Below are positions 38,501 through 45,939 of a stretch of 47,683 nt of DNA, piece by piece (position 1 is the first letter of the stretch; each line of letters starts with the position of its first letter). A program made the position numbers and the translations under genes. The stretch comes from a virus: IMG/VR virus record IMGVR_UViG_3300018080_000256, positions 1-47,683 of that record; one strand, 5' to 3'. Under the pieces are notes generated by a model. The model had not been told where the DNA came from. It worked only from the letters and a program-made list of their open reading frames with translations, and ran no database searches.

Positions 38501-40384
38501 ATGCGTCCCCGGCGTCCCGCCCGGCTGCCGGATGATCACCGTCCCGTCCGCGCCCGCATCCCCCGTCCCGCTCTCTGCCCCGCCGTCCCCCGGTTCCAGC
38601 ACGATCGGCCCGCCCGCTCCGCCGTCATTGTCCCCTGCCGTCGCATCGCCGCCCTCGCCCGCCTTGATGTAGAGCCCTGCGCCCGCGTAGCCCGTGCCCG
38701 CCGCGTTGTCAGCGCCGGACTGGGCACGAAGATAGGTGGAGGTTCCGGCTGCGGCTGTGGCGACGAACTCGGAGACGGAGGCGTCGTCGAGCTTGAGCAG
38801 GGCCGTTCCGCCCCACTTGAGCTCCATGGGGTCGGTGGTGTCGAGGAGGATGGCCCCGGCGGAGTCGAGGGTGATGTCGCCGGAATCGCTCTGAATCGTC
38901 CCGCCGCTCGTCAGCTCGATATCCCCGGCGAGGGTCAGCTTCGTCGTCGAGAAGTTGGCGTAGGACGTGCCCCCGAGGACCATGTGGAGCGTATCGCTCG
39001 CCCAGCCAATCCCGGTGTCCATCTCGGCCTTGTCCGGGATCAGGGTCGGGTTTGTGTCCGTCGCCGCTTCGTCCGCGAAGGCGGGACCCGCGGCGTTGCT
39101 GGCCTTGATCGAGCCGGTGAATTTGTGGTCCCCGGTCCCCGCGACGTAGACCGCGTCCGTCTGGTCGTGCGTGAAAGAAACGTACTGCGTGTTCGCGCTG
39201 TCCGGGTCCGTCGCCGAGTGGATTATCAGCGTCGGGTTTGCCGCCGCCGCGTGGTCGTAGTCCTGCCCCGCGAGGGCCTGGTCCCCGATGATCAGCGTCT
39301 TCGAGGTCGTGTGAAGGCCCCAGACCATCGTCTCGGAGGCGGCCTGCGCCGTGTCCATCTTGAGGGTGGAGTCCGGCGCGGCTTTCGTGTTGCCCCATTT
39401 CAACGGCACGTCGTCGCCGAGGAAGATCCCGCCGACTGGCGTCATGGTGCCCGTCTTGTCCACGTCGAAGACGGAGGAGCCCGAATACCAGAGGTCGAGG
39501 ACGTAGACCTCGTCCCAGCCGGAATCATCGGTAACGGTCACGTCTCCGTGGAACAGGCGAAAATCGTCGGTGCCGCCCGCCGAGTTGTCGTTGAGGGTGC
39601 TCGTCACCTTGAGGGCGTAGTCGTCGGTGCCCGAGGCCGTGAGCTCGCCCTGGTTCAAGCTGAAGGCGTTCTCCGAGCCCGCCTCGAGGGTGATCCCCGT
39701 CACCGCGTCGAGGACGATTCCCCCCGCCCCGGTTGCGATCTCGAGGCCGGCGGTGAGGGAGGAGCCCGAGGCGATCGTAAACGTGTTCGCCGTGGTCAAC
39801 CCGGAATCGAGGAGCAGCTCCTTGTTCGAGGAGCCCGCCTGATCGTTGATCGCGAATGATCCCACCTTGAACGTGGCGGTGCCCGCTGCCCCGGTGCCCT
39901 GGAGGGCCCCGCCAGTGACGACGAGGGAGCCGCCGTTGTGATTCCCCGTGCCCCCGTCTCCCGCGTCCTGGAGTGTGATCTCGAGGTCCCCGCCGTCCGC
40001 GTCCACGCCCGACAGGGAGCGGAAGGTCCAGGTGTACTTGTCCGCCGCGACCCATTGCTGGATCGAGTCCGAATCGTCGCCCATGTAGATCTTGTCGCCG
40101 TCCCCGAGCAGGAGTGACGTGGCGACGTAGACCACGTTGTTGAGGTAGATGTTCCCGCTCCCGGCGGTGATGCGGATGTCGCCCGCGGCCGATGTGATGT
40201 CCAAGCCGTCGGTGCAGGCGCTCATGGACTGGATCGTCGCCCGGTTCGCCGTGGTGACCCCTATGTCCATCGAGAGGTATTTGTTCGTCGTCCGCGCCTG
40301 GTCGTAGACCTGGACCTGACCGGGCTGCAGCACGCCGGCAACGCCCCCACCGATGGGGAGCCAGAGAGGATTGTAGCTGTGCAT
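35516..40384 (-). CDS. Very long repetitive virion surface protein (1622 aa)
   Basis: The N-terminus (NPLWLPIGGGVAGVLQPGQV) looks like a small attachment region. The rest is low-complexity, rich in Gly, Ala, Thr, Asp and Ser, with repeated short beta-strand motifs suggesting a trimeric or beta-helical fibre. One motif (STDGTLGDDSDDAVPTEKAV near 1110 and STDGTLGDNSDSAVPTEKAV near 1345) occurs twice and is typical of phage fibre proteins. There is no C-terminal chaperone or peptidase. It lies between neck genes and the tail tube gene, not at the tail tip, so a head or neck appendage (whisker-like) is possible. The start has GAGGATACGAG upstream. Confidence 0.7.
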   Translation of the reverse strand: MHSYNPLWLPIGGGVAGVLQPGQVQVYDQARTTNKYLSMDIGVTTANRATIQSMSACTDGLDITSAAGDIRITAGSGNIYLNNVVYVATSLLLGDGDKIYMGDDSDSIQQWVAADKYTWTFRSLSGVDADGGDLEITLQDAGDGGTGNHNGGSLVVTGGALQGTGAAGTATFKVGSFAINDQAGSSNKELLLDSGLTTANTFTIASGSSLTAGLEIATGAGGIVLDAVTGITLEAGSENAFSLNQGELTASGTDDYALKVTSTLNDNSAGGTDDFRLFHGDVTVTDDSGWDEVYVLDLWYSGSSVFDVDKTGTMTPVGGIFLGDDVPLKWGNTKAAPDSTLKMDTAQAASETMVWGLHTTSKTLIIGDQALAGQDYDHAAAANPTLIIHSATDPDSANTQYVSFTHDQTDAVYVAGTGDHKFTGSIKASNAAGPAFADEAATDTNPTLIPDKAEMDTGIGWASDTLHMVLGGTSYANFSTTKLTLAGDIELTSGGTIQSDSGDITLDSAGAILLDTTDPMELKWGGTALLKLDDASVSEFVATAAAGTSTYLRAQSGADNAAGTGYAGAGLYIKAGEGGDATAGDNDGGAGGPIVLEPGDGGAESGTGDAGADGTVIIRQPGGTPGTHELQIRHGGSYVWIDEKSGTSVVLALGGTPKCRAESTAFRPHQANAYGIGSSTTEWLSGYFGEDTSTGSVSTSGLYLGTAQEARLRYNKDLANMPANSLILGHNTTGNAAVDAIAISSATVSGFNSLTTVAGRDSYIATQSGLDNNTDGGSLIWEMGAAHGSGTGGTFKIYPGGTTSGTRGHVGIHQDGIETTSTDGFVLENATAATVGTTEQYSPRFRQRAHAWDTDGSADTWDFWQEVVPASAATTSATWYLRSSKNGAAATDTFWVSSGGNIYASGAIFAGASGSGTVACRKVTTNTGATITFHDKGFSNSDSVIEAVTGEMTQSTGETLVGFHIRPKYTQTNDASGVDFAVTRWENSVGTGEQLLAFFGTSTDATYANATFKAKIDNSGNLTLADGASLRTGTVDDDFIYFGACDNDDQSIKEVARLQGAAGTNQYFSAGGTQEFKFYQGGTASFGGAITCTSTLGFSAGTTITEFSTDGTLGDDSDDAVPTEKAVKTYVDGAVAAKDQFTELTDTPGGYTTANAIYTTNGTPDAVIETTVQLTEAANNWNITKGTAIIDVNAATVDVDANLTVSAACTLDQDVQQSASPTFAGLALGAGSLTLTGSIAATGSRVTKVWTTDLEVTNDITINGNALATIYQPLDANLTSLAGQSHAVGDLLYATAATTYGALAAVGAGQVLVSQGATTAPAWSATPTLTSLTLTNAVNEFSTDGTLGDNSDSAVPTEKAVKTYVDNNGFAWGASATGGSTGTGLTISGHATDLSGTLVSLDTNNTNSANNATALLVAVDENSGAGTNSGIFITNANTAYDWDATTAPSGTGLHIYQSGVAGTALSVCAANNIHTSGLITSILSDTQDAAAVGIRSDLGGANQAMVAFEAHGDSANADAIAFDADMETGFSGDFFRGQVNGVEKFAVDKDGNVDTAGSVTVAASKSIDAYTNSGYVKVRRVSQAAQPAAQEGELLIWRDTDDDKTYLVIQDADVGARKVELT

Positions 40385-40408
40385 TCTCGTATCCTCTGTT
40401 GCTCGTCC

Positions 40409-40423
40409 TCAAGCGTTAGCCAT
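40409..40423 (-). promoter_or_regulatory. Possible four-codon leader ORF (MANA)
   Basis: AGGCACGCATGGCTAACGC then TGA forms a four-codon reading frame with the same leader as five other genes. It lies 25 bases before the 1622-residue gene. It may be a remnant of a lost gene, or a short leader peptide. Confidence 0.3.
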
Positions 40424-40452
40424 GCGTGCCTATGTTCCGCGCGCCCCCGCGC

Positions 40453-40740
40453 TCAGGGTTTCATGAAAGCCAGCCAGGCGATGTCGTTGGACGAAGCCGC
40501 GATGCCGTTCCAGGCGAGCCGGGCCTCGTCCGGGTCGATGATGTCCAGGCTCCCTCCGGGGGACAGCCACGCGCCCTTGTTCAAGAGGGCGTCCACGCCG
40601 GCGGCGAGCCATACGGCGTAGGTGTTGGGGTTGTAGAACGAGATCTTGCCCCGCTTCTTGTTTTCCTCGAGGAGTGCCGTCGAGCTCGTCCCCACGGCCT
40701 TCCCCCCTGGCTCGCCGGCGGTGTATCGTCCGTTCGCCAT
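40453..40740 (-). CDS. Small head/decoration-like protein (95 aa)
   Basis: The product begins MANGRYTAGEPGGKAVGTSS. The later part FYNPNTYAVWLAAGVDALLN, then LSPGGSLDIIDPDEARLAWN, fits a small beta-sandwich common in phage decoration or fibre-base proteins. The start junction GGAGGTTGATCCATGGC is nearly the same as that of the tail tube gene. Function is inferred from composition and position. Confidence 0.58.
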   Translation of the reverse strand: MANGRYTAGEPGGKAVGTSSTALLEENKKRGKISFYNPNTYAVWLAAGVDALLNKGAWLSPGGSLDIIDPDEARLAWNGIAASSNDIAWLAFMKP

Positions 40741-40743
40741 GGA

Positions 40744-41025
40744 TCAACCTCCGATGCGCTTCGGCCCCTTCATGGGGCCTTCTTTTCCTCGCCTCTGCCT
40801 GGCCTTGATTCTCAGGAACTTCTCCCGGGGCGTTTCCTCCCCGGGTGCAAACTCGAGGGTCGCCGCCGCGATCTCCTTGCGGACGGGCGCCTGCTCGAGA
40901 TCCTTCGCCTCTTCCCTGGCGAGGGTCAGCTTCGGGCTGTCGCATCGGGGGCACTTCTCCACCACTTGCTGGAAGAAGACGTGCCCGCATTCGACGCACT
41001 TGAACTTCAGCCTGAAAATAGCCAT
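40744..41025 (-). CDS. Zinc ribbon protein (93 aa)
   Basis: The product begins MAIFRLKFKCVECGHVFFQQ and has CVEC and CPRC knuckles (residues 10-28). A charged helix follows (EEAKDLEQAPVRKEIAAATL) and then a basic end. The zinc ribbon resembles those of small phage assembly or transcription proteins. In the morphogenesis region it may be an assembly factor. Confidence 0.68.
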   Translation of the reverse strand: MAIFRLKFKCVECGHVFFQQVVEKCPRCDSPKLTLAREEAKDLEQAPVRKEIAAATLEFAPGEETPREKFLRIKARQRRGKEGPMKGPKRIGG

Positions 41026-41026
41026 G

Positions 41027-41716
41027 TCAGATCTTCCTCGCCGTGTCGTTGTATTGATGCCCGTAGAGGACCGCGACGAGCATCTCCACCGCCACGAGCC
41101 CCTCGGAGGGGAAACTCGGGACCGCTTCCTGGATGCGGCAGTCCGCTGCGTAATTGCCCCGGGTGTGATCCGAGTACACCGCCCGGGTCAGGTCGTGGAC
41201 CACGTCCGCGATCGCCCTCGAGGCCTCCTTGCCGTCCTCGCTCGGCTGGTAATGGGCGACCATCGCGATGCCCACGTTCCGCCACCACCGGGTCTTGTTC
41301 GCCATGAGGTTCTCGGGCGTGTACTTCTTGTCGTCGGAGATCGCGACCTCGGGGACGTCTCCGGTCCAGGGCGGGGGACCGCCCGGCCAGAAGATCAGGC
41401 GGGAGACGTTGTAGTTGTACCAGCCCTGCTTGGCGACGTCGGTGTCGGCGGCGTCGTGGTCGTAGGTCAGGTTGCGCAGGAGCGCCAGGTGGTCCGATTC
41501 CACCGAGTTGATGACCCCGGCTTCCTCGCGAACGGTGCCCTTGGCGATCGCCACGGCCTGGCCGGCCTCGAAGCTGGCCAGGCTCGCGAGGTAGATCTTG
41601 TTCTGGCCCGCCGCGCTGTTCTGGTTCACGTTCGAGGACGCATCGGCGCTGCCGTCGATGCCGAGCAGGCTCGATTCGAAGTGGTCTATGATGTGGTCCC
41701 AGACGTTGATAGCCAT
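41027..41716 (-). CDS. Neck/tail-terminator-like protein with shared domain
   Basis: The protein has 229 residues. It starts MAINVWDHIIDHFESSLLGI. Residues about 25-95 (VNQNSAAGQNKIYLASLASF, then GTVREEAGVINSVES) form the domain also found in the M-like and J-like tail proteins. The C-terminal part (KEASRAIADVVHDLTRAVYS, VEMLVAVLYGHQY) fits a tail-terminator or neck protein. It lies directly after the HK97 gp10-like gene, the expected position. Confidence 0.65.
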   Translation of the reverse strand: MAINVWDHIIDHFESSLLGIDGSADASSNVNQNSAAGQNKIYLASLASFEAGQAVAIAKGTVREEAGVINSVESDHLALLRNLTYDHDAADTDVAKQGWYNYNVSRLIFWPGGPPPWTGDVPEVAISDDKKYTPENLMANKTRWWRNVGIAMVAHYQPSEDGKEASRAIADVVHDLTRAVYSDHTRGNYAADCRIQEAVPSFPSEGLVAVEMLVAVLYGHQYNDTARKI

Positions 41717-41719
41717 CTG

Positions 41720-42421
41720 CTAACCCACTCTCGGGACGCTGCGCTCGATCTTGTCCAGCGCCGTCCGCATGCCGTTTCTCAGGACCATCGCGAGCTCCTG
41801 GCCCCTGGCCCATCGCGTGAACGTGTACCGCATTTTCAGCCGCGGCTTGATCGTGACCTGCCGCTTGAGTACGAACATGGGCACCAGGTCCCCGCCCTTT
41901 CTCATGCCGAGGAGGAGGTTTCCCTTCTTGCTCCTGAAGGGGAAAAGCCCCCCCACGGCGTAAAGGCTGCGCTCCCCGGCCCCCACGTAGTCCGGCGCCG
42001 CCGTGTCCTTGTCCGTGATCCGGACGAACGCCCCGCGCAGATACCCGCCCTCGGTCTTGGCTTGACCGCCGTATTCCCGGCTGATCGGAATCGCAAGATA
42101 CTTGCGGCGCCTGGCCGTGATCGTGCCCCCGTCCTCGTGGATCTTCATCCAGGGATAGACCGTCCACATCCGGGCGTGGACCTGATCGATGTCCGTCCCG
42201 CGAGGCGTCACCCAGACGGGCCAGGCCGCCGGCGACGTGTGCCGACCCCTGTTCAGCCCGGGGCGCCCGCTCATGCGCGTCTCGATGAAGTGGGTCTTGA
42301 ACAGGCGGATTCCCTTCGAGAACGAGAGCCGGAGCTGCTCGCCCATGATCTCGGGGGAGCGGGCCAGGAGCGTCGTCAGCCGCTTCAGGTCTCCCTCGTG
42401 AATCCCGCTGCGCTCTACCAC
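41720..42421 (-). CDS. HK97 gp10-like neck protein
   Basis: The protein has 233 residues. The start (GIHEGDLKRLTTLLARSPEI, then a helical GEQLRLSFSKGIRLFKTHF) is typical of gp10-like or virion-morphogenesis proteins of the connector. A beta-rich middle follows (RRRKYLAIPISREYGG). The GTG start at 42421 overlaps the stop of the previous gene; the ORF region upstream of it is a shadow. It should join head and tail. Confidence 0.7.
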   Translation of the reverse strand: MVERSGIHEGDLKRLTTLLARSPEIMGEQLRLSFSKGIRLFKTHFIETRMSGRPGLNRGRHTSPAAWPVWVTPRGTDIDQVHARMWTVYPWMKIHEDGGTITARRRKYLAIPISREYGGQAKTEGGYLRGAFVRITDKDTAAPDYVGAGERSLYAVGGLFPFRSKKGNLLLGMRKGGDLVPMFVLKRQVTIKPRLKMRYTFTRWARGQELAMVLRNGMRTALDKIERSVPRVG

Positions 42422-43053
42422 CGTTCCACTTCCCAAGAGGCGTTTCTTTCGAGTGCCGCGTGGAGCTCGGGGAGCATGTCCCCGAACGCCCTGAAGTACG
42501 TCACGAACGCCGAGGTGATCTTCGTACCGCCCCCGGCAACCATCCCGCCGCTCACCGACGTGAAGCCGAGGGTGTCCTTGTTCTTGAAGGCGTACAGGAG
42601 CTGCTGGTCTATCGCGTCCACCAGGTCGGCGAAGTCGGTTGCAAGCGCGGCCGTATCCGCCGCCATTCCGCCCGTGTACGTGATCTTCAGCGCCTTCGGT
42701 CCGGACGGCAGTTCGTAGTCGAAGGAGAGGATCCCCTCGTCGCCGTTGCCGAACGTGTAGAGCGAGGAGTCCACATCCGTTCCGGAGCCGAAATTCCGGG
42801 CGGGGTCCGAGTACACCGACGCCACCGCCGAGATCGGGTACCCTTTCAGAAGCACCTTGGTCTGCCCTCGATCGATGTCCGCGTACACAGTCCGGGCCTC
42901 CGCCTTGAGCCAGCGGCCCAGGGCCTCCTCGGCGGCCTTCGAGATGGCGGCGATCTTGTTCGTCCACCAGTCGTCCCATGTCGAGGCGAACGCGGTCCCG
43001 CCGAAGTACTTCTTCAGCCGATCCGTCGTCGTGACTGTGAGGCTTGCTGCCAT
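42415..43053 (-). CDS. Head-tail connector protein (gp6-like)
   Basis: The protein has 212 residues. It starts MAASLTVTTTDRLKKYFGGT, with a helical N-terminus and a strand-helix region LKGYPISAVASVYSDPARNF, then a C-terminal helix pair (DLVDAIDQQLLYAFKNKDTL). This matches the adaptor or connector family found after capsid genes in HK97-like phages. It is directly upstream of the gp10-like gene. Confidence 0.7.
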   Translation of the reverse strand: MAASLTVTTTDRLKKYFGGTAFASTWDDWWTNKIAAISKAAEEALGRWLKAEARTVYADIDRGQTKVLLKGYPISAVASVYSDPARNFGSGTDVDSSLYTFGNGDEGILSFDYELPSGPKALKITYTGGMAADTAALATDFADLVDAIDQQLLYAFKNKDTLGFTSVSGGMVAGGGTKITSAFVTYFRAFGDMLPELHAALERNASWEVERW

Positions 43054-43081
43054 CTACCAGCGTCTCCCGGGCCCGGGGCTG

Positions 43082-43528
43082 CTACTCGTCGGACTCTTCC
43101 GGGCCGGTCTCCTCGCTCTTTTCGAGTTCCTTGTTCGGCACCTTGCCGAGCTGCTTGTTCTCCACACCCAGGGTCACCATGGGCTCCGCCGCGGCCGGGG
43201 GCGAAAAGTTCTGCTCCCCCCTCTTGCTCAGCGCATTGAGTTCCTTCCGGCTCGGCCGGGCGAACTTCACTTCCTGGCCCTTCACCGCTTTCGCCGGGAT
43301 CGCGATGAAGGGGGAGTCGTTGGGGACCCGGGTGGCGCCGCCGGCGGAGTCATAAACGAGCACTATGCTCGTGCCGGTCTTTTGGTCTTCGAACCGCCGC
43401 TGCAGCTTCGTCCCGTTGGGGTGATGGAAGGTGTACCCGGGCATCAGCTTCAGGATCACCTTCTCGTCGTCCGCGGTCTCGCTCAGATCCACCATGCCGG
43501 TTTCCTTTTCCGCTTCAGTGAGTTCCAT
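43082..43528 (-). CDS. Unknown head-region protein (148 aa)
   Basis: The product begins MELTEAEKETGMVDLSETAD, has a beta-rich centre (YTFHHPNGTKLQRRFEDQKT) and an acidic Glu-rich end. The start uses GGAGGCACGCATG. It may be a minor head or assembly protein. No family is recognised. An in-frame extension upstream is rejected because the leader is clear. Confidence 0.62.
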   Translation of the reverse strand: MELTEAEKETGMVDLSETADDEKVILKLMPGYTFHHPNGTKLQRRFEDQKTGTSIVLVYDSAGGATRVPNDSPFIAIPAKAVKGQEVKFARPSRKELNALSKRGEQNFSPPAAAEPMVTLGVENKQLGKVPNKELEKSEETGPEESDE

Positions 43529-43574
43529 GCGTGCCTCCTCGGTCGGTTGTTTCCGATGCTTCACTCAAGGGTCC

Positions 43575-43602
43575 GGGGAGGGGAGCCGAAGCCCCCCTCC
43601 CC
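43575..43602 (-). other. GC-rich hairpin with TTCG loop
   Basis: GGGGAGGGG and CCCCTCCCC form a 9-bp stem, extended by a G-T and two G-C pairs to a TTCG tetraloop on the minus strand. It lies between the decoration gene and the next. No U-tract follows. It may stabilise or process late mRNA. Confidence 0.5.
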
Positions 43603-43624
43603 ACGAAACCCCTTCTTCTGTTGA

Positions 43625-44503
43625 TCAGCCCGCGACGATCTTGGAGCAGATCGCCATGACGCAGAAGTCGAACTTCGGCGTGGTCCCGGCGATGGTCGCG
43701 ACCACCCTCAGGTACCGCCCGTCGTCCTGGGAATCGACCTTGACCTCCTCGACCGTCTCACCGTTGGCGACGTTCCAGGAGTTGGTCACCTGGTCCCAGG
43801 TCTTGCCCGAGATGTCGGCGAACGTCAGGGTGTAGCCCTGCGCGATGCGGTCCTTCGTCGCCACGTCCGCCCAGCTCGAGTCGTAGACCTCGCCGCCGCC
43901 ACCGGAGGCCACCGTGTCCTCGCCCCAGCCGATGTAGTTCGACGTGCTCGCCGAGTAGTCGCCCTGGAGGACGAGGTGGTAGTCCGTGCTCGCCGTGAGG
44001 GCGATCGGCCGGCGGAAGGTGAAGGCCACGGTCTCGCCGTTGGTGTCGGTCGTGATGTCCGTGGCGTCCACGACCTCGGAGGTCTGCACGGCGGTCCCGT
44101 CCGGGTCGCCGGTGCTATCCCCCTCGATCGTGAGCCAGATGTTCCCGCTGGTGATGGTCCCGACCTGCTTCAGGGGGATCTCCACCCGGTAGTAGGTCGG
44201 TGTGGCCCCGGCGCTCGTCGAGAACGCCTGGCTGAGTTTCACGTTGTTCGAGGCACCGAGCCTCAGCCCGGTCCAGGCGTCCACCGCCTTCGCCACCTGC
44301 AGGTCCGTGTCCACGGCCTCTGCGGTTGCTTCCTGCACCTTGCAGTCGAGGGTCGGGCTCGTACCGGTCACCGCTCCCACGTCGAGCGCGAAGACGATGT
44401 CCCGGTAATCTTTGGCGTCTACGACGTCCGAGTACTGCGTCGCGGCCGCCTGGCCGGAACACAGCACCCGCTTGACGTCCATTGCGCCTGCGAGGTAATC
44501 CAT
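43625..44503 (-). CDS. Beta-rich head decoration or structural protein
   Basis: The protein has 292 residues. It starts MDYLAGAMDVKRVLCSGQAA. It is Thr/Ser/Asp-rich with many short strands (DIVFALDVGAVTGTSPTL, AFTFRRPIALTASTDYHLVL, VKVDSQDDGRYLRVVATIAG). The parts resemble carbohydrate-binding-like beta-sandwiches. It lies directly after the major capsid gene, the typical place of a decoration or head-fibre protein. The gene is flanked on both sides by strong hairpins. Confidence 0.6.
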   Translation of the reverse strand: MDYLAGAMDVKRVLCSGQAAATQYSDVVDAKDYRDIVFALDVGAVTGTSPTLDCKVQEATAEAVDTDLQVAKAVDAWTGLRLGASNNVKLSQAFSTSAGATPTYYRVEIPLKQVGTITSGNIWLTIEGDSTGDPDGTAVQTSEVVDATDITTDTNGETVAFTFRRPIALTASTDYHLVLQGDYSASTSNYIGWGEDTVASGGGGEVYDSSWADVATKDRIAQGYTLTFADISGKTWDQVTNSWNVANGETVEEVKVDSQDDGRYLRVVATIAGTTPKFDFCVMAICSKIVAG

Positions 44504-44524
44504 GGTTCACTCCTTCTGGGTTTC

Positions 44525-44555
44525 GGGGGGGCGGGTGTCTTTCAACCCGCCCCCC
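44525..44555 (-). other. GC-rich hairpin after the major capsid gene
   Basis: GGGGGGCGGGT (minus strand) pairs with ACCCGCCCCCC around an 8-base loop, an 11-bp stem. It lies between the capsid and decoration genes. No U-tract follows, so it is likely an mRNA stability or processing element, or a weak terminator. Confidence 0.5.
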
Positions 44556-44606
44556 GCGTTCATCTCGTTCCCGTTTCCCGTCAGTCCGGATCCTTCCCCC
44601 CGGGGG

Positions 44607-45938
44607 CTACGCGCCGCGCGCGTCGGCCATGTACACGCAGGCCGCCGGGTGCTTCACGCCGACGTCCACGAGCTTCAGGCAGCGGATCCAGGTCATGTTC
44701 TTCTCGAAGGCGTCGGACGTCTCCGAGGACGCGGCGACCTCGAGGGTGCCCCACTCTCCGATGATGATGTAGGGCCAGTTGAGCAGGTAGATCTCCGAGC
44801 AGTCCGTGTTCGAGCCCTTGGTCAGGTTGATCGGGATCTGCGTCGAGGTCTCGATGGGGAAGCCGTTCCAGTCCTTCTCGATCTTCCGGCGGACCTCCCC
44901 TTCGGAGCCGATGAAGTAGGGCCTGGACTGGCTGTCGGCCCACTGCCGGATGGCGCTCCAGGAGCGCGGGTGCATGGCGAGCCCGACCTTGTCCTGGTCG
45001 CTGTTGGCGAGCTCCAGCTTGTAGAGCATCTCCTCGAGCTTCGCCTTGGTCGGGGTGGCGCCGTTCACGCCCATGGCCACCGTGGAGATCGAGCCCGTGT
45101 TCGCGATCCCCGTGGGCTGGTTCGCGGTCCCGCTTCCCCGGAAGACGGCGAGGTCGATGAGAAGGCCCACCGTCTTGGCGAGGTTGCGCTGGATGTAGGC
45201 CGCGGCCTTCGGGTTCGACCAGTTGAGCAGGGAATTGGAAACCTTGGTCATCCCGGCCGCTTCCTTCGGGGTGAGGGAGGGCTGGTCCAGGACCATGTCC
45301 GAATCGGTGATGGCCGCAGCCTCGCCGACCCAGTACCCGGTCGTGGAGGTGGTCTCGCGGGAGTACTTCACCGTCCCGACGAGGTTCTCCCACACGTCGG
45401 CCCCGAGCTTGTACGTGATCATGTACGCCCGGAGCTTCTCGACGAGCAGGGCCATCTGCATCTCGGGTACCGTGTACCCGCCGGCGGTGCCCGTCCCGTA
45501 GGTCATGGCTTTCTGCCGGGTCGCGAGCATGGTCTGCTCGTAGGTGAACCCGGCGTTCTTGTACGCGGGGCTCCCCTTGGGGATGAGGTGCTTCGCCGCG
45601 GCCTCGGGTCCGCCCAGGCGGCTGCCGAGGCAGACCATGCGCATGAACGCGGTCCAGTCCCAGTCGCCCTCCGCAGCCTTCTGCTCGGGGGTCCGGTCGT
45701 CCACCGTCACGGGCATCTGGTACCCGAGCATGGGGTTGCCGGAGATCGGGGCAACGAACTTGCCTTCGGTTCCGAGTTCGCCGGCCTCGGCGATCTTGAC
45801 GAGGTCGGCCTCGAGTTTCTCGAGCCGCCCGTCGGCCTTTTTCTGGGCCTCCTCGGCCTGCTTCTTCATTTCGACGACCGCCGCCGGCACGCCCTTGAGC
45901 GCGTCGAGCAGGGCCTTCATCTCGGGTGAAAGTTCCAT
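44607..45938 (-). CDS. Major capsid protein, HK97 fold
   Basis: The protein has 443 residues. A coiled-coil delta domain (residues about 1-55, MKKQAEEAQKKADGRLEKLE) precedes a capsid core containing GTAGGYTVPEMQMALLVEKL, TTSTTGYWVGEAAAITDSDM, GSGTANQPTGIANTGS and KVGLAMHPRSWSAIRQW, the standard HK97-type landmarks. The delta domain is probably removed by the adjacent protease during maturation. The gene order protease-capsid-decoration supports the assignment. Confidence 0.92.
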   Translation of the reverse strand: MELSPEMKALLDALKGVPAAVVEMKKQAEEAQKKADGRLEKLEADLVKIAEAGELGTEGKFVAPISGNPMLGYQMPVTVDDRTPEQKAAEGDWDWTAFMRMVCLGSRLGGPEAAAKHLIPKGSPAYKNAGFTYEQTMLATRQKAMTYGTGTAGGYTVPEMQMALLVEKLRAYMITYKLGADVWENLVGTVKYSRETTSTTGYWVGEAAAITDSDMVLDQPSLTPKEAAGMTKVSNSLLNWSNPKAAAYIQRNLAKTVGLLIDLAVFRGSGTANQPTGIANTGSISTVAMGVNGATPTKAKLEEMLYKLELANSDQDKVGLAMHPRSWSAIRQWADSQSRPYFIGSEGEVRRKIEKDWNGFPIETSTQIPINLTKGSNTDCSEIYLLNWPYIIIGEWGTLEVAASSETSDAFEKNMTWIRCLKLVDVGVKHPAACVYMADARGA

Positions 45939-45939
45939 G

